From: Sulfurimonadaceae bacterium
Lineage (GTDB): Bacteria; Campylobacterota; Campylobacteria; Campylobacterales; Sulfurimonadaceae
Assembly: GCA_016744905.1 (NCBI GenBank)
Contig: JADGDM010000020.1
Coordinates: 1-41,893, forward strand
Direction of reading: 5' to 3'
DNA: 41,893 bases
Made by a program: the position numbers and the translations under genes. Every line of letters starts with the position of its first letter. Position 1 is the stretch's first letter. Below the pieces are notes generated by a model, which made no database searches, was not told the origin of the DNA, and saw only the letters and a program-made list of their open reading frames with translations. Below, piece after piece: positions 24,903 through 34,043 of this stretch.

Positions 24903-27032
24903 ATGGCGCGCTACTTATGGCAACTGCTTTTTACGCTACTGATCATATTTGGATCAGTATATACCTACCTCTACTCTAGTGAAAACCTTCTCTCCGTTGA
25001 TAAACGTCTACGTGACTTTTTTTTCATTTCACGTGGAAGTATTCCGCATACTGACAACATCGTTATTATTGATATTGATGAAAAATCTTTAAGGCAATAT
25101 GGGCAATGGCCTTGGTCAAGAGATATTGTGGCGCAGATGTTGGTGAACTTAACCAATGGTGGTGCAGGAATAATTGGACTGGATATTTTCTTTTCAGAAG
25201 CGGACAAGTCTAGTCCACGTCGTATTGCCAAGTCAATAGGCATTGATGCGCAAGAGCTCGATGATTATGATGAGATATTGGCTGGTGTGATTGAACAGAC
25301 CCCTACCGTTGGTGGATATGTATTTGATATGGATCATCCCACAACAGAGACAAATCAACTCTTTTTACCCGGTATATACATCGAACCTTCTGGTTCTAAA
25401 TCAGGAACACTTCCAGAAGCAGAAGGTATTATCCTCAATATTCCTACCTTGCAAGATAAGTTTTATAGCGCAGGATTTTTAAATAATATGCCTGATGTTT
25501 CTGGAATTATTCGTTATGTTCCGATGATGATCAAGTATGAAAATGTGATTTATCCCTCTTTGGCGATGGAGATGTTAAGAATATTTGCAGGTGTTCAAGA
25601 AGTTACTTTTGAGAATGTAGAGTTTGGTAGAGACCTAGTACAGATTGGTGATATCAATGTAAGTACTGATGATAACGTTCGAATACAGGTAAACTTTAGA
25701 GGGCCTGCTTACCATTTTCCCTATATCAGTGCGGCAGATATTTTAAATAATGATTTTAATAGTTCGAGTATTGAAGGCAGATTTGTACTGGTCGGTACAT
25801 CTGCCGTAGGCTTGGCAGATTTACGAGCAATGCCTTACGATGCTTTAATGCCAGGTATTGAGATTCATGCCAATGTGATTGATAATGTTTTAGCCCAAGA
25901 CTACTTTAGAATTTTAGAAAATTCACAACTGGTTGATATGGCAATTATAACAAGTCTGGCGATACTGTTTTCATTGATTTTTACTTTCTTGCGCGCTGAA
26001 TTGTCATTTTTACTATTTATCCTCTTTGGTTTTTTGCTTTATTGGATTATCTATACAATACATTTTGAATACTACACCGTCATTAATATCCTATTTCCAT
26101 TTATGACCTTGATTTTTAGTTATATCAGTGTCACCATTATTAACTATGCGTTTGTAACGCGCCAAGAACAAGCGGTTAAAAATATCTTTGCTAAAAAAGT
26201 TTCTAAAGCGGTAATGGAAGATTTGGTTAAAAATGGAGATCAAGATTTATTAAAAGCACGTGATTGTGAAGTGAGTATCTTTTTTAGTGATATTCGCTCT
26301 TTTACTTCTATTTCCGAACAAATTGGTTCAGCACACAAACTTATTAAGCTTTTAAATGAATACATGACCCCCATGGTGGATATTATTGCTAAAAATGAGG
26401 GTACAGTTGATAAGTTTATCGGGGACGCGATTATGGCGTATTGGAATGCACCAAATGAGGTGGAAAACCATGCAGATAAAGCAGTACGTAGCGCGCTAGA
26501 GCAGTTAAAAGTACTTGATGAAATCAATGATGGTTTGTATGAAACATATGGCTTTAGATTAGAGATTGGTATCGGAATCAATACGGGTGATGTTACGGTA
26601 GGAGATATGGGAAGTACAGGGCGTAGTGATTACACCATCATTGGTGATCAAGTAAACCTTGCGTCGCGTCTTGAAGGACTCAATAAACGCTATGGTTCGC
26701 ACTTGATTATCTCCTCTTTTACAAAAGATAAATTAGAAGATGATTATCTGATGCGCTCTTTAGACTGGGTAAAAGTGAAAGGGAAAGCAGAGGCTGTTGA
26801 GATCTTTGAAGTGATACTTGAAACAGATAGTAGTCTAGATCAGATAGATGAATATAATATTGCCTTAGCGCAATTTCGTGATGGAAAACTTGAGAGCGCG
26901 CTGGAGAAATTTAAAAACTTAAGTAAAAAAACAGATGCAAAGCTTTATGATATGTATATAAGCAGGTGTCATCACTTTTTAGATAATCCTGAAATCGAGT
27001 TTACTGTTGTGGAGACCATGACAACAAAATAA
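24903..27032 (+). CDS. CHASE2-domain class III adenylate cyclase
   Basis: The 709 residues have an N-terminal membrane helix (6-23), an extracytoplasmic CHASE2 domain (about 30-320, with VIIDIDEKSLRQYGQWPWSR at 54-73), three membrane helices (about 340-420), and a class III cyclase domain (about 455-640). Metal-binding Asp463 (FFSDIRSFT) and Asp508 (FIGDAIMAYWN) are present, as are Lys504, and Asp/Thr in SDYTIIGDQVNLASRLE. This pattern fits ATP rather than GTP, so the product is probably cAMP. A short TPR-like C-terminus follows (YNIALAQFRDGKLESALEKF). It lies between the FecR gene and the hybrid kinase gene, in one likely operon. Confidence 0.92.
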   Translation: MARYLWQLLFTLLIIFGSVYTYLYSSENLLSVDKRLRDFFFISRGSIPHTDNIVIIDIDEKSLRQYGQWPWSRDIVAQMLVNLTNGGAGIIGLDIFFSEADKSSPRRIAKSIGIDAQELDDYDEILAGVIEQTPTVGGYVFDMDHPTTETNQLFLPGIYIEPSGSKSGTLPEAEGIILNIPTLQDKFYSAGFLNNMPDVSGIIRYVPMMIKYENVIYPSLAMEMLRIFAGVQEVTFENVEFGRDLVQIGDINVSTDDNVRIQVNFRGPAYHFPYISAADILNNDFNSSSIEGRFVLVGTSAVGLADLRAMPYDALMPGIEIHANVIDNVLAQDYFRILENSQLVDMAIITSLAILFSLIFTFLRAELSFLLFILFGFLLYWIIYTIHFEYYTVINILFPFMTLIFSYISVTIINYAFVTRQEQAVKNIFAKKVSKAVMEDLVKNGDQDLLKARDCEVSIFFSDIRSFTSISEQIGSAHKLIKLLNEYMTPMVDIIAKNEGTVDKFIGDAIMAYWNAPNEVENHADKAVRSALEQLKVLDEINDGLYETYGFRLEIGIGINTGDVTVGDMGSTGRSDYTIIGDQVNLASRLEGLNKRYGSHLIISSFTKDKLEDDYLMRSLDWVKVKGKAEAVEIFEVILETDSSLDQIDEYNIALAQFRDGKLESALEKFKNLSKKTDAKLYDMYISRCHHFLDNPEIEFTVVETMTTK

Positions 27033-27055
27033 TATACTATTTAATGTAGGTGCTA

Positions 27056-29704
27056 ATGAAAACTTTAAAACCAGAAGAGCTACTTAAACTTTTTGATGCC
27101 AGTGACATGGCGATTTTTAAATGGAAAAATGATGAAGGCTGGAGTATTTCATATGCAGCTGAAACAGTGGAAAAAGTATTTGGATTTTCCGATGAAGATT
27201 TTTTAAGTGATTCTATTACTTATGCTGAACTCATTCATAAAGAAGATTTACCGAGAGTTTTTGAAGAAGTTACTGATGCATTGACAAAGAATGTGGACAG
27301 CTTTGTACATAAACCTTACCGTGTCCGTCATAAAGAAGGGCACTATATTTGGGTAGATGATACGACTGTTTTGTTAAAAAATGAGGAGGATGTAGTTCTA
27401 GAGTTCTTAGGCTACATTCGTGATATATCTGAAATTAAACGCAGTGAAGATAAGTTACGTGAAATCAATGCGCGCTATGAGTTTGCGATTGATGGATCAA
27501 ATGATGGTATCTGGGACTGGAATATTTTAACCAATGAGGTCTATTACTCTCCTAGATGGAAAGAGATCTTAGGATACAGTAGTCATGAGTTAATGAATGA
27601 TTTCTCTACTTTCGAGAAACTATGCCATGCAGAGGATCTTATTTTACTAATGCATAATATAGAAGAACAATCTTCTCATGAGCGTGAAGAGTTAAGTATT
27701 CAGATTAGAATGATGCATAAAGATGGCACATATCGATGGATTTTAAATCAAGGTAAGATGCAATTTAATGATTCTGATAAAGCTGTTCGTATGGTAGGAA
27801 CTCAGACGGATGTGACCTTGGAAGTTAAATACCAGGACTCTTTACAGAAAAATAAAAAGTTTTTAGATAGTGTGCTTGACAGTATTTTTGATGGAGTTAT
27901 TGCCTGTAATGAAAAAGGAGAAATTACTTTCATTAATAAACATGCATCGAGAATGTATGGGATTGATTTTATAAACAGATTTAAGGTAGATACCAGTAGC
28001 TTACAGGCCTATGAACTAGATAAGACAACACGTATTGAAATAGATGACTTTCCAATAATGCGCGCTATTAAAACACACGAGCCACAAGAAAAAGAGTATA
28101 TGATTATCCTTGAAGATAGAAAAGAGAGATTTATTCATACGACTGCTGTTCCAACGTTTGATAGTGATGGACATTTGAGTGGAGCAGTAGCATCATTACA
28201 TGATATGACAACACGGAAAAAGAATCAAGACGAACTGATACGTGCTAAAAATGAAGCAGAGATAGCGAACCGCTCTAAAACACAATTTTTAGCCAATATG
28301 TCTCATGAAATACGTACGCCGATGAATGCAATTGTTGGCTTTTCTGAACTTTTAGAGAAGAGTGATATTAACAATCAGCAACGAAATTATCTTCAATCTA
28401 TCCGTAACAGTTCTAAGACACTATTGACACTGATTAATGACATCTTAGACATCTCGAAAATAGAAGCAGGCAAGGTAGGAATAGAAAAGCATGAGGTTAA
28501 TATCACGCAGATTTTAAAAGAGATGTATGATATATTTTTGATAAAGGCAGATGAAAAAGGGATTGAACTTCTTCTTGAAATAGAAGAAGGTGTTCCCGAG
28601 TATCTTCTTATTGATGAGATACGTGTACGACAGATTTTAATCAATCTATTAAGCAATGCGTTAAAATTTACACATAAGGGTTTTGTAAAACTACACTGTA
28701 GTCAACATAAGCGCGCTGGTGAACATATTGATCTTCATATCGATGTCATTGATAGTGGTATTGGAGTGGAAGAAAATCAAGTCGATAAAATTTTTGATCT
28801 TTTTGAGCAACAAGACAATCAAAGTACACGTGAATATGGCGGAACAGGTTTAGGTCTCTCTATAAGTAGAAAATTGGCATTGATGATGAATGGTAATGTT
28901 TATGTTAAAACAGAACAAGAAAAGGGTTCTACCTTCTCTTTATGTTTACGTGACATTATATTTAATGAACAACAAGAAGTGAAAAGTGATACGCACAATC
29001 TGGAATATATTTTTGAACAGGCGAATATTTTAATTGTTGATGACGTAGCAATGAACAGAATGTTACTCAAGGCGTTTATTGAAGATTATGATTTTAGAAC
29101 TTGTGAGGCGACCAATGGTCAAGAAGCACTGGATCGTTTAGAAATTGGCATGCCAAATATGATTTTAATGGATCTTAGAATGCCCGTAATGGATGGTTAT
29201 GAAGCAACTAAGAGGATTAGAGCGGATAAACGTTTTAAAGATATTCCTATCATTGCCGTAACGGCTTCTGTAGTTTTTAATAATAATGAAAATATTCATA
29301 TTAAGGGCTTTGATGGATTTATAGAAAAACCTGTGAGTGAAGAAGCCCTTTTGGAAGTTTTATCCCAATTTCTTCCCTCAGAAGTTTTTGATCAGACATC
29401 TTTAAAAAATGAGTTGTCTCTGAGCCAAACAGGCATAGATTCTCTCTCTTCTCTATTAGTGGTTTTAGAAGATGACAAATTTCAAGAAAAAATTTCAAAT
29501 GTGTTAGATGAGAACAACTTTGATCTCTATGAAGAGTTTGCCCATTATTTACAACGACTATCAGATGAATATGATAATATCTATTTAAGAAACTATGCCA
29601 AGGAACTATTGTCTCTAACTGAGAGTTTTGATGTGATTGGCTTGAAAAAATTACTTGGTGCATTTGAAACTATAAAGGTGAAAATATCAAACAGCGTATC
29701 TTAA
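27056..29704 (+). CDS. Hybrid sensor histidine kinase (three PAS, HisKA, HATPase, REC)
   Basis: The 882-residue protein has no membrane segment, so it senses in the cytoplasm or near the membrane. There are three PAS regions (about 10-130, 140-265 with a PAC-type DGTYRWILNQG, and 272-395). The HisKA phospho-acceptor His417 lies in FLANMSHEIRTPMN. The HATPase has LLSNALKFTH, DSGIGV and GGTGLGLSIS. A receiver domain follows with VDD and the phospho-acceptor Asp706 in LMDLRMP. The 110-residue C-terminal tail is not recognised and may be a degenerate phosphotransfer helix bundle. A GTG at 27050 is in frame, but TAGG fits the ATG at 27056. Its 3' end overlaps the REC-GGDEF gene. Confidence 0.9.
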   Translation: MKTLKPEELLKLFDASDMAIFKWKNDEGWSISYAAETVEKVFGFSDEDFLSDSITYAELIHKEDLPRVFEEVTDALTKNVDSFVHKPYRVRHKEGHYIWVDDTTVLLKNEEDVVLEFLGYIRDISEIKRSEDKLREINARYEFAIDGSNDGIWDWNILTNEVYYSPRWKEILGYSSHELMNDFSTFEKLCHAEDLILLMHNIEEQSSHEREELSIQIRMMHKDGTYRWILNQGKMQFNDSDKAVRMVGTQTDVTLEVKYQDSLQKNKKFLDSVLDSIFDGVIACNEKGEITFINKHASRMYGIDFINRFKVDTSSLQAYELDKTTRIEIDDFPIMRAIKTHEPQEKEYMIILEDRKERFIHTTAVPTFDSDGHLSGAVASLHDMTTRKKNQDELIRAKNEAEIANRSKTQFLANMSHEIRTPMNAIVGFSELLEKSDINNQQRNYLQSIRNSSKTLLTLINDILDISKIEAGKVGIEKHEVNITQILKEMYDIFLIKADEKGIELLLEIEEGVPEYLLIDEIRVRQILINLLSNALKFTHKGFVKLHCSQHKRAGEHIDLHIDVIDSGIGVEENQVDKIFDLFEQQDNQSTREYGGTGLGLSISRKLALMMNGNVYVKTEQEKGSTFSLCLRDIIFNEQQEVKSDTHNLEYIFEQANILIVDDVAMNRMLLKAFIEDYDFRTCEATNGQEALDRLEIGMPNMILMDLRMPVMDGYEATKRIRADKRFKDIPIIAVTASVVFNNNENIHIKGFDGFIEKPVSEEALLEVLSQFLPSEVFDQTSLKNELSLSQTGIDSLSSLLVVLEDDKFQEKISNVLDENNFDLYEEFAHYLQRLSDEYDNIYLRNYAKELLSLTESFDVIGLKKLLGAFETIKVKISNSVS

Positions 29705-30582
29705 TTGTCGATGACACCCCTAAAAATATTCAACTTATTGCCTCTATCTTAAAGCCACTTGGCTATGCCCTCTCTTTTGCAAGTGATGGACAAGAAGCTA
29801 TAGATATAGTTGCTAAAGATAAAATTGATCTTATTTTATTGGATGTAATGATGCCTATCTTAAATGGTTATGATACAGCAATTGCCTTACAAAAAAATGA
29901 TGAAACTGCGCAGATCCCTATTATATTTATTACCGCAAAAGCAGATGTTGAGAGTATTACTCAAGGTTTTGATGTTGGGGGTGTTGATTATATTACAAAG
30001 CCTTTTCATGAAGCGGAGTTGGTTGCCCGGGTTAAAACACACCTTAAAATTTCTCATTTGAGTGCATCACTAAAACTACAAGCCGATCAGATGTATGAAT
30101 TGGCAAATACAGACCCCTTAACAGGTATCGCCAATCGTTTGAAATTTAACACTATCTTAGAGCATTTAATTGGATCACATAAGCGTTATAATAATGCTCT
30201 ATCTTTAGTCTATTTTGATATTGACCATTTTAAAAAGGTGAATGACACCTATGGGCATAAAATAGGAGATGTGATTTTAATTGAACTCTCAAAAATGGTT
30301 CAATTATGTATTCGTGATAGTGATCTATTTGCGCGCTGGGGTGGAGAAGAATTTATTATAGTTTTACCAGAGACAAATCTTGACTCAGCGGCTATTTTAG
30401 CTGAAAAAATACGTGCTTGCATAGAAAATTTTTCATTTGATGAAGACTTGAAAGTAACATGCAGTTTTGGTGTTGCTGAACTTAATAGTGAAGATGATGA
30501 GAACTCTCTACTTATTCGCGCAGACAGTGCACTCTATGAAGCTAAAGAGAGTGGACGGAATAAAGTTGTGGTGAAAAATTAG
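29686..30582 (+). CDS. Response regulator with REC and GGDEF (diguanylate cyclase) domains, apparent ATC start
   Basis: The receiver domain starts QRILIVDDTPKNIQL and has phospho-acceptor Asp53 in LLDVMMP and Lys in ITKPFHEAE. The GGDEF domain follows (about 125-295) with the active-site GGEEF at 219-223 and an inhibitory RxxD site (RDSD) five residues before it. It should make c-di-GMP, with feedback control. No ATG, GTG or TTG lies upstream of the REC core: the frame opens after a TGA at 29665. AAAGGTG at 29674-29680 is spaced five bases from an ATC (29686) followed by AAACAGCGT, so an ATC start is the best fit. The TTG at 29839 would delete half the receiver. It overlaps the kinase gene by 19 bases, suggesting coupled translation. 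Confidence 0.85.
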   Translation: MKQRILIVDDTPKNIQLIASILKPLGYALSFASDGQEAIDIVAKDKIDLILLDVMMPILNGYDTAIALQKNDETAQIPIIFITAKADVESITQGFDVGGVDYITKPFHEAELVARVKTHLKISHLSASLKLQADQMYELANTDPLTGIANRLKFNTILEHLIGSHKRYNNALSLVYFDIDHFKKVNDTYGHKIGDVILIELSKMVQLCIRDSDLFARWGGEEFIIVLPETNLDSAAILAEKIRACIENFSFDEDLKVTCSFGVAELNSEDDENSLLIRADSALYEAKESGRNKVVVKN

Positions 30583-30651
30583 TTTTACATTGAGATAATA
30601 CTTTAAGAGTTTAGATTGTACTATTTGGCAATTAAAATTTGGGTGTGATTT

Positions 30652-32709
30652 ATGACTAAAATGATAGATAGTGTTTGTACGTATTGTGGTGTAGGTTGTG
30701 ACATTGTTGGTGAAGTTTACAAAAATAAAATTGTAAAGATTTCTGCGCATAAAGATGGAGTTGTTTCTCAAGGAAAGCTCTGTATTAAAGGGAAGTACGG
30801 TTTTGATTTTGTTGACTCTGAGAACAGAGTAAAACGTCCACTTATTCGTAAAACATTTTTAGACAAAAATCCTCAAATCAAAGAAGTGATTGCTGATAAA
30901 CTCATTGATCAAGATGATACTTGGTATGCGTGTGACGTAGATACAGCAACTACAGCGACTACTTTAAAACTTAAAAGTATCATTGAAGAGCACGGTACAC
31001 ACAGCTTTGCAGCCATTGGTGGTGCGAGAACTTCATGTGAAAGTGCATACCTCTTTCAAAAGTTTACCCGTCATACTATTAATTCTCCACACGTTGATAA
31101 CTGTGCACGTGTATGCCACTCTCCTTCATTAAAAGGTATGCGTAAAGTAATCGGTGAGGGTGCTGCAACCAATCCTTACAATGATATTTATGATACTGAA
31201 TTTATGGTAGTTATCGGTTCAAACACTACTGAGGCACATCCTATTGTTGCCAATCGTATGATTGACGCGGCACAACAACATAACAATTTAGCGGTACTTG
31301 ATGTACGTGATATCAAACTGATGAAATATGCAAAACATAAGGCAATTATTCCTCATGAAGCAAATCTTTTGGTTCTAAATATGATGGCATATGTTATCTT
31401 AAGCGAAGAACTCTATGATCAAAATTTCATCAATACACGTACTAAAGACTATGAGGCGTATGCGCAGAAAATTTTAAATGATCCTTATGCTAACCCTAAG
31501 TATTTTGAAGACTTAGAAGGTTATGAATATCTTTCTAAAATGATTCCGAATATTGCCCGTGAATATGCATTGAAAAAATCAATGATTTTTTGGGGTCTTG
31601 GGATTACCGAACATATTGATGGCTCATACGCAGTAATGGCGATTACACACCTATCTCTTCTCACGGGTAACATCGGAAAACAAGGAGCAGGTCTTATGCC
31701 TCTTCGTGGACAAAATAATGTTCAAGGGGCGTGTGATATGGGTTGTCTTCCATATTATGATCCTGATTATCAAGAGCCTAAAGAGGTTGGTTTAATGACG
31801 CCTCAACTGGTGGATGCGATGATTGAGCATAAAGTTAAAGCGGTACTTAACATGGGTGAAGATTTAACACATATTCATCCAAATCTTAATAAAATAGATA
31901 AAGCTTTTGATAATCTTGAATTATTGGTCGTTCAAGAGATTATGATGAGTGATATTACTCAGCGCGCTGATATTGTTATTGGTGTTAAGTCAGCCTATGA
32001 AAAAACTGGTGTATATGTTAATGCCATGCGTCGTCTTCATCTTTCTCAGCCTCTCGTGCAATCAGATATGCCAGATGATTGGGAAGTTATTCAGATGTTG
32101 GATAATAAAATGGGTGGAGATTATAATTATAAAGACAGCTCTCAAGTTTGGGATGAGGTACGTGAAGTAGCGCATCGTCGTTTCTCAGGCGCATCATATT
32201 TACGCCTTCAACGTCACCGTAAACGTGGACTTCAGTGGCCAGTATATATCGAAGATACACCAGTTTTACACTTGTTAGACTTTAGAACAGATGATGGCTT
32301 AGGTCACTTTACCTACCACCAATACAAACAACGTGGTCAGATTCAAGAGATGAAAGACAATGAAATGACAGGTTATCACCTAACTACGGGTCGTACATTG
32401 GCACATTACAATAATGCAGCGCAGACCAAAGAGAGTGAAAAGCTAAACAAACGTTATCCGGAAGATATTCTTTTAGTTAACGAAGATGACGCAGCAGACT
32501 TTCCTACACCAACGGTTATTTTGAAAACTGAAAATGGTGAGAGTATGCCACTGACTGTAAAATTTACAGACCGTGTTATGCCTAAAACACTTTTTGTAAC
32601 CTTCCATCATGCAAAATCAAGAATCAATGCAATTTTTGGAGATAAAAGTGATGAGCTTATTTTAACAGCTGCCTTTAAATCTATCAAAGTAGATATTGTT
32701 CCTGTTTAA
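30652..32709 (+). CDS. Formate dehydrogenase-type molybdopterin oxidoreductase, Cys form
   Basis: The 685 residues carry an N-terminal [4Fe-4S] motif: Cys9, Cys12, Cys16, Cys44 (CTYCGVGC, then GKLCIKGKYG). NCARVCHSPSLKGM matches the formate dehydrogenase active site. Cys155, followed by His156, takes the place of the selenocysteine of E. coli FdhF, so the enzyme is Sec-independent. The middle has GSNTTEAHP, GNIGKQGAG and LRGQNNVQGACDMG, all FDH-family motifs. The C-terminal molybdopterin-guanine-dinucleotide domain includes TTGRTLAHYNN. It is a single subunit with no beta, gamma or maturation genes adjacent; the only close neighbour is yraN. The formate assignment is by family. Another substrate is possible. 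Confidence 0.85.
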   Translation: MTKMIDSVCTYCGVGCDIVGEVYKNKIVKISAHKDGVVSQGKLCIKGKYGFDFVDSENRVKRPLIRKTFLDKNPQIKEVIADKLIDQDDTWYACDVDTATTATTLKLKSIIEEHGTHSFAAIGGARTSCESAYLFQKFTRHTINSPHVDNCARVCHSPSLKGMRKVIGEGAATNPYNDIYDTEFMVVIGSNTTEAHPIVANRMIDAAQQHNNLAVLDVRDIKLMKYAKHKAIIPHEANLLVLNMMAYVILSEELYDQNFINTRTKDYEAYAQKILNDPYANPKYFEDLEGYEYLSKMIPNIAREYALKKSMIFWGLGITEHIDGSYAVMAITHLSLLTGNIGKQGAGLMPLRGQNNVQGACDMGCLPYYDPDYQEPKEVGLMTPQLVDAMIEHKVKAVLNMGEDLTHIHPNLNKIDKAFDNLELLVVQEIMMSDITQRADIVIGVKSAYEKTGVYVNAMRRLHLSQPLVQSDMPDDWEVIQMLDNKMGGDYNYKDSSQVWDEVREVAHRRFSGASYLRLQRHRKRGLQWPVYIEDTPVLHLLDFRTDDGLGHFTYHQYKQRGQIQEMKDNEMTGYHLTTGRTLAHYNNAAQTKESEKLNKRYPEDILLVNEDDAADFPTPTVILKTENGESMPLTVKFTDRVMPKTLFVTFHHAKSRINAIFGDKSDELILTAAFKSIKVDIVPV

Positions 32710-33038
32710 TGAGTAGAGCTAAGGGAAATATTGCCGAAGATAGAGCTACCTCTTTTTTACAAGAGGAGGGATACTCTATATTAGAGCGAAATTTCTATAC
32801 AAAATTTGGCGAGATAGATATCATCGCTTATAAAGAAGAAGTTTTTCATTTCGTTGAAGTTAAAAGTGGTGAAGATTATGAAAAAGCTGTTCAAAATATG
32901 ACCCCCAAAAAGATAGGACGGATTCTACGCTCTGTAGATGTTTTTATTAAGAAAAAAAATATTACCTCTGATTATTGTGTTGATGCAATGATTGTTACTC
33001 CAGAAGAAATTACCCTAATCGACAACATTACGCTTTAA
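32709..33038 (+). CDS. UPF0102/YraN-family protein
   Basis: The 109 residues match the YraN (UPF0102) family, a small restriction-endonuclease-like fold. Motifs are KGNIAEDRATSFLQEEGY, ILERNF, then FGEIDIIAYKEEVFHFVEVK, where Glu, Asp and Glu-x-Lys are the nuclease-like active residues. The ATG overlaps the stop of the formate dehydrogenase gene as TAATG, so translation is coupled, although a functional link is not expected. Its cellular role is not firmly known. Confidence 0.9.
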   Translation: MSRAKGNIAEDRATSFLQEEGYSILERNFYTKFGEIDIIAYKEEVFHFVEVKSGEDYEKAVQNMTPKKIGRILRSVDVFIKKKNITSDYCVDAMIVTPEEITLIDNITL

Positions 33039-33168
33039 CTTACCTTTATCAAAACTTAATAATAATAATAGATTAAACTTATAGAAGTTAATTTATCATC
33101 TTTAGTTACAATTTGGCCAAATTATATCAATTTAGAGAATTTAAATATAAGTATTAAACAATACACGA

Positions 33169-33174
33169 TATAAT
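33169..33174 (+). promoter_or_regulatory. -10 box upstream of trxA
   Basis: TATAAT in CACGATATAATTTT lies 31 bases before the trxA ATG. The intergenic region (33039-33205) is AT-rich and otherwise shows no hairpin or ORF that I would call. Confidence 0.5.
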
Positions 33175-33205
33175 TTTCCAAATTAACAAAATAAAAGGAA
33201 ACAAC

Positions 33206-33526
33206 ATGGCTAAATATGTAGAACTAAACAATGACAATTTCGAAGCAACAATCGCAGAAGGCGTAACAATGGTAGACTTCTGGGCACCATGGTGTGGACC
33301 TTGTCGTATGATCGCTCCTATCGTTGAAGAGCTAGCAGAAGAGTACGAAGGCAAAGCAACAATTTCTAAAGTAAATACTGATGAAGAGCAAGATATTGCT
33401 GTTAAATTTGGTATCCGTTCAATCCCTACAGTAATGTTCTTCAAAAATGGTGAAGTAGCAGATACTATGGTTGGTGCAGCTTCTAAACAAGCTTTCGCTG
33501 AAAAACTAGACGCTTTATTAGCATAG
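33206..33526 (+). CDS. trxA: Thioredoxin
   Basis: A classical 106-residue thioredoxin, the cytoplasmic dithiol reductant. Residues WAPWCGPCRMIAPI carry the active-site CGPC, and SIPTVMFFKNGE has the conserved cis-Pro. AAGGAAAC precedes the ATG. Very even codon use suggests high expression. It is followed by a thioredoxin-fold-like gene and then by trxB, its reductase. Confidence 0.97.
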   Translation: MAKYVELNNDNFEATIAEGVTMVDFWAPWCGPCRMIAPIVEELAEEYEGKATISKVNTDEEQDIAVKFGIRSIPTVMFFKNGEVADTMVGAASKQAFAEKLDALLA

Positions 33527-33552
33527 TTTTTAACGCCTAAGTAGCGCTAGTT

Positions 33553-34029
33553 ATGCGACATGCTCGTATCTCTGTCTCCTTGCTACTTGGGTCTTTCTTC
33601 GGAGCAGCTATGATTGCTGCTTCATTTGCATACTTCAATTACAAATTCGCAGAATATAAATTTATCAACTTCAGTGAGTGGACTTTTTATGAAAAAAAGG
33701 CTATTTTTACCCCTAAAGAAGATTATTATATTGTTGTTTTCTACAGCTCTAAAATAAAAGGAACGTACGAAAAACTTCGTGATGCCAATGCTTCATACCC
33801 TATACTTGCTATAGATTATTACCAACAGACTTTTGATAATTCAAAACGTACCCAATCATTGCGCGCTGGGACGAATACAACACTCAAACTTATTCAACGT
33901 TTTAATATCTATAAAAGCCCAACTATTTTTATTATAAAAAAAGTCAAAGAGAAGCTTTATAAACAAGACAGTATGATACATGAACTCGATACACTTGATA
34001 ATATTTCAAGTAAATTAAAAAGACTTTAA
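33553..34029 (+). CDS. Membrane-anchored thioredoxin-fold-like protein lacking CXXC
   Basis: The 158 residues have one N-terminal helix (about 8-29) and then a soluble, Tyr- and Lys-rich domain. VVFYSSKIKG at 61-70 lines up with the thioredoxin active-site strand and loop, but SSKI replaces CXXC. KSPTIFII at 121-128 retains the cis-Pro (Pro123). There is no cysteine in the protein. It sits between trxA and trxB, with 26- and 14-base gaps. It may be a redox-inactive thioredoxin relative acting as a binding or chaperone module; this is inference from the two conserved features only. The start has a weak Shine-Dalgarno. Confidence 0.8.
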   Translation: MRHARISVSLLLGSFFGAAMIAASFAYFNYKFAEYKFINFSEWTFYEKKAIFTPKEDYYIVVFYSSKIKGTYEKLRDANASYPILAIDYYQQTFDNSKRTQSLRAGTNTTLKLIQRFNIYKSPTIFIIKKVKEKLYKQDSMIHELDTLDNISSKLKRL

Positions 34030-34043
34030 AAGGAATTAATTAA

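Noticed and set aside
29640-29704. Programmed frameshift fusing the hybrid kinase to the REC-GGDEF protein
   Set aside because: The A6 run at 29645-29650 lies before a TGA (29665-29667) in the downstream frame, so a slip there would stop. No other slippery heptamer followed by structure was seen. An ATC start explains the data more simply.
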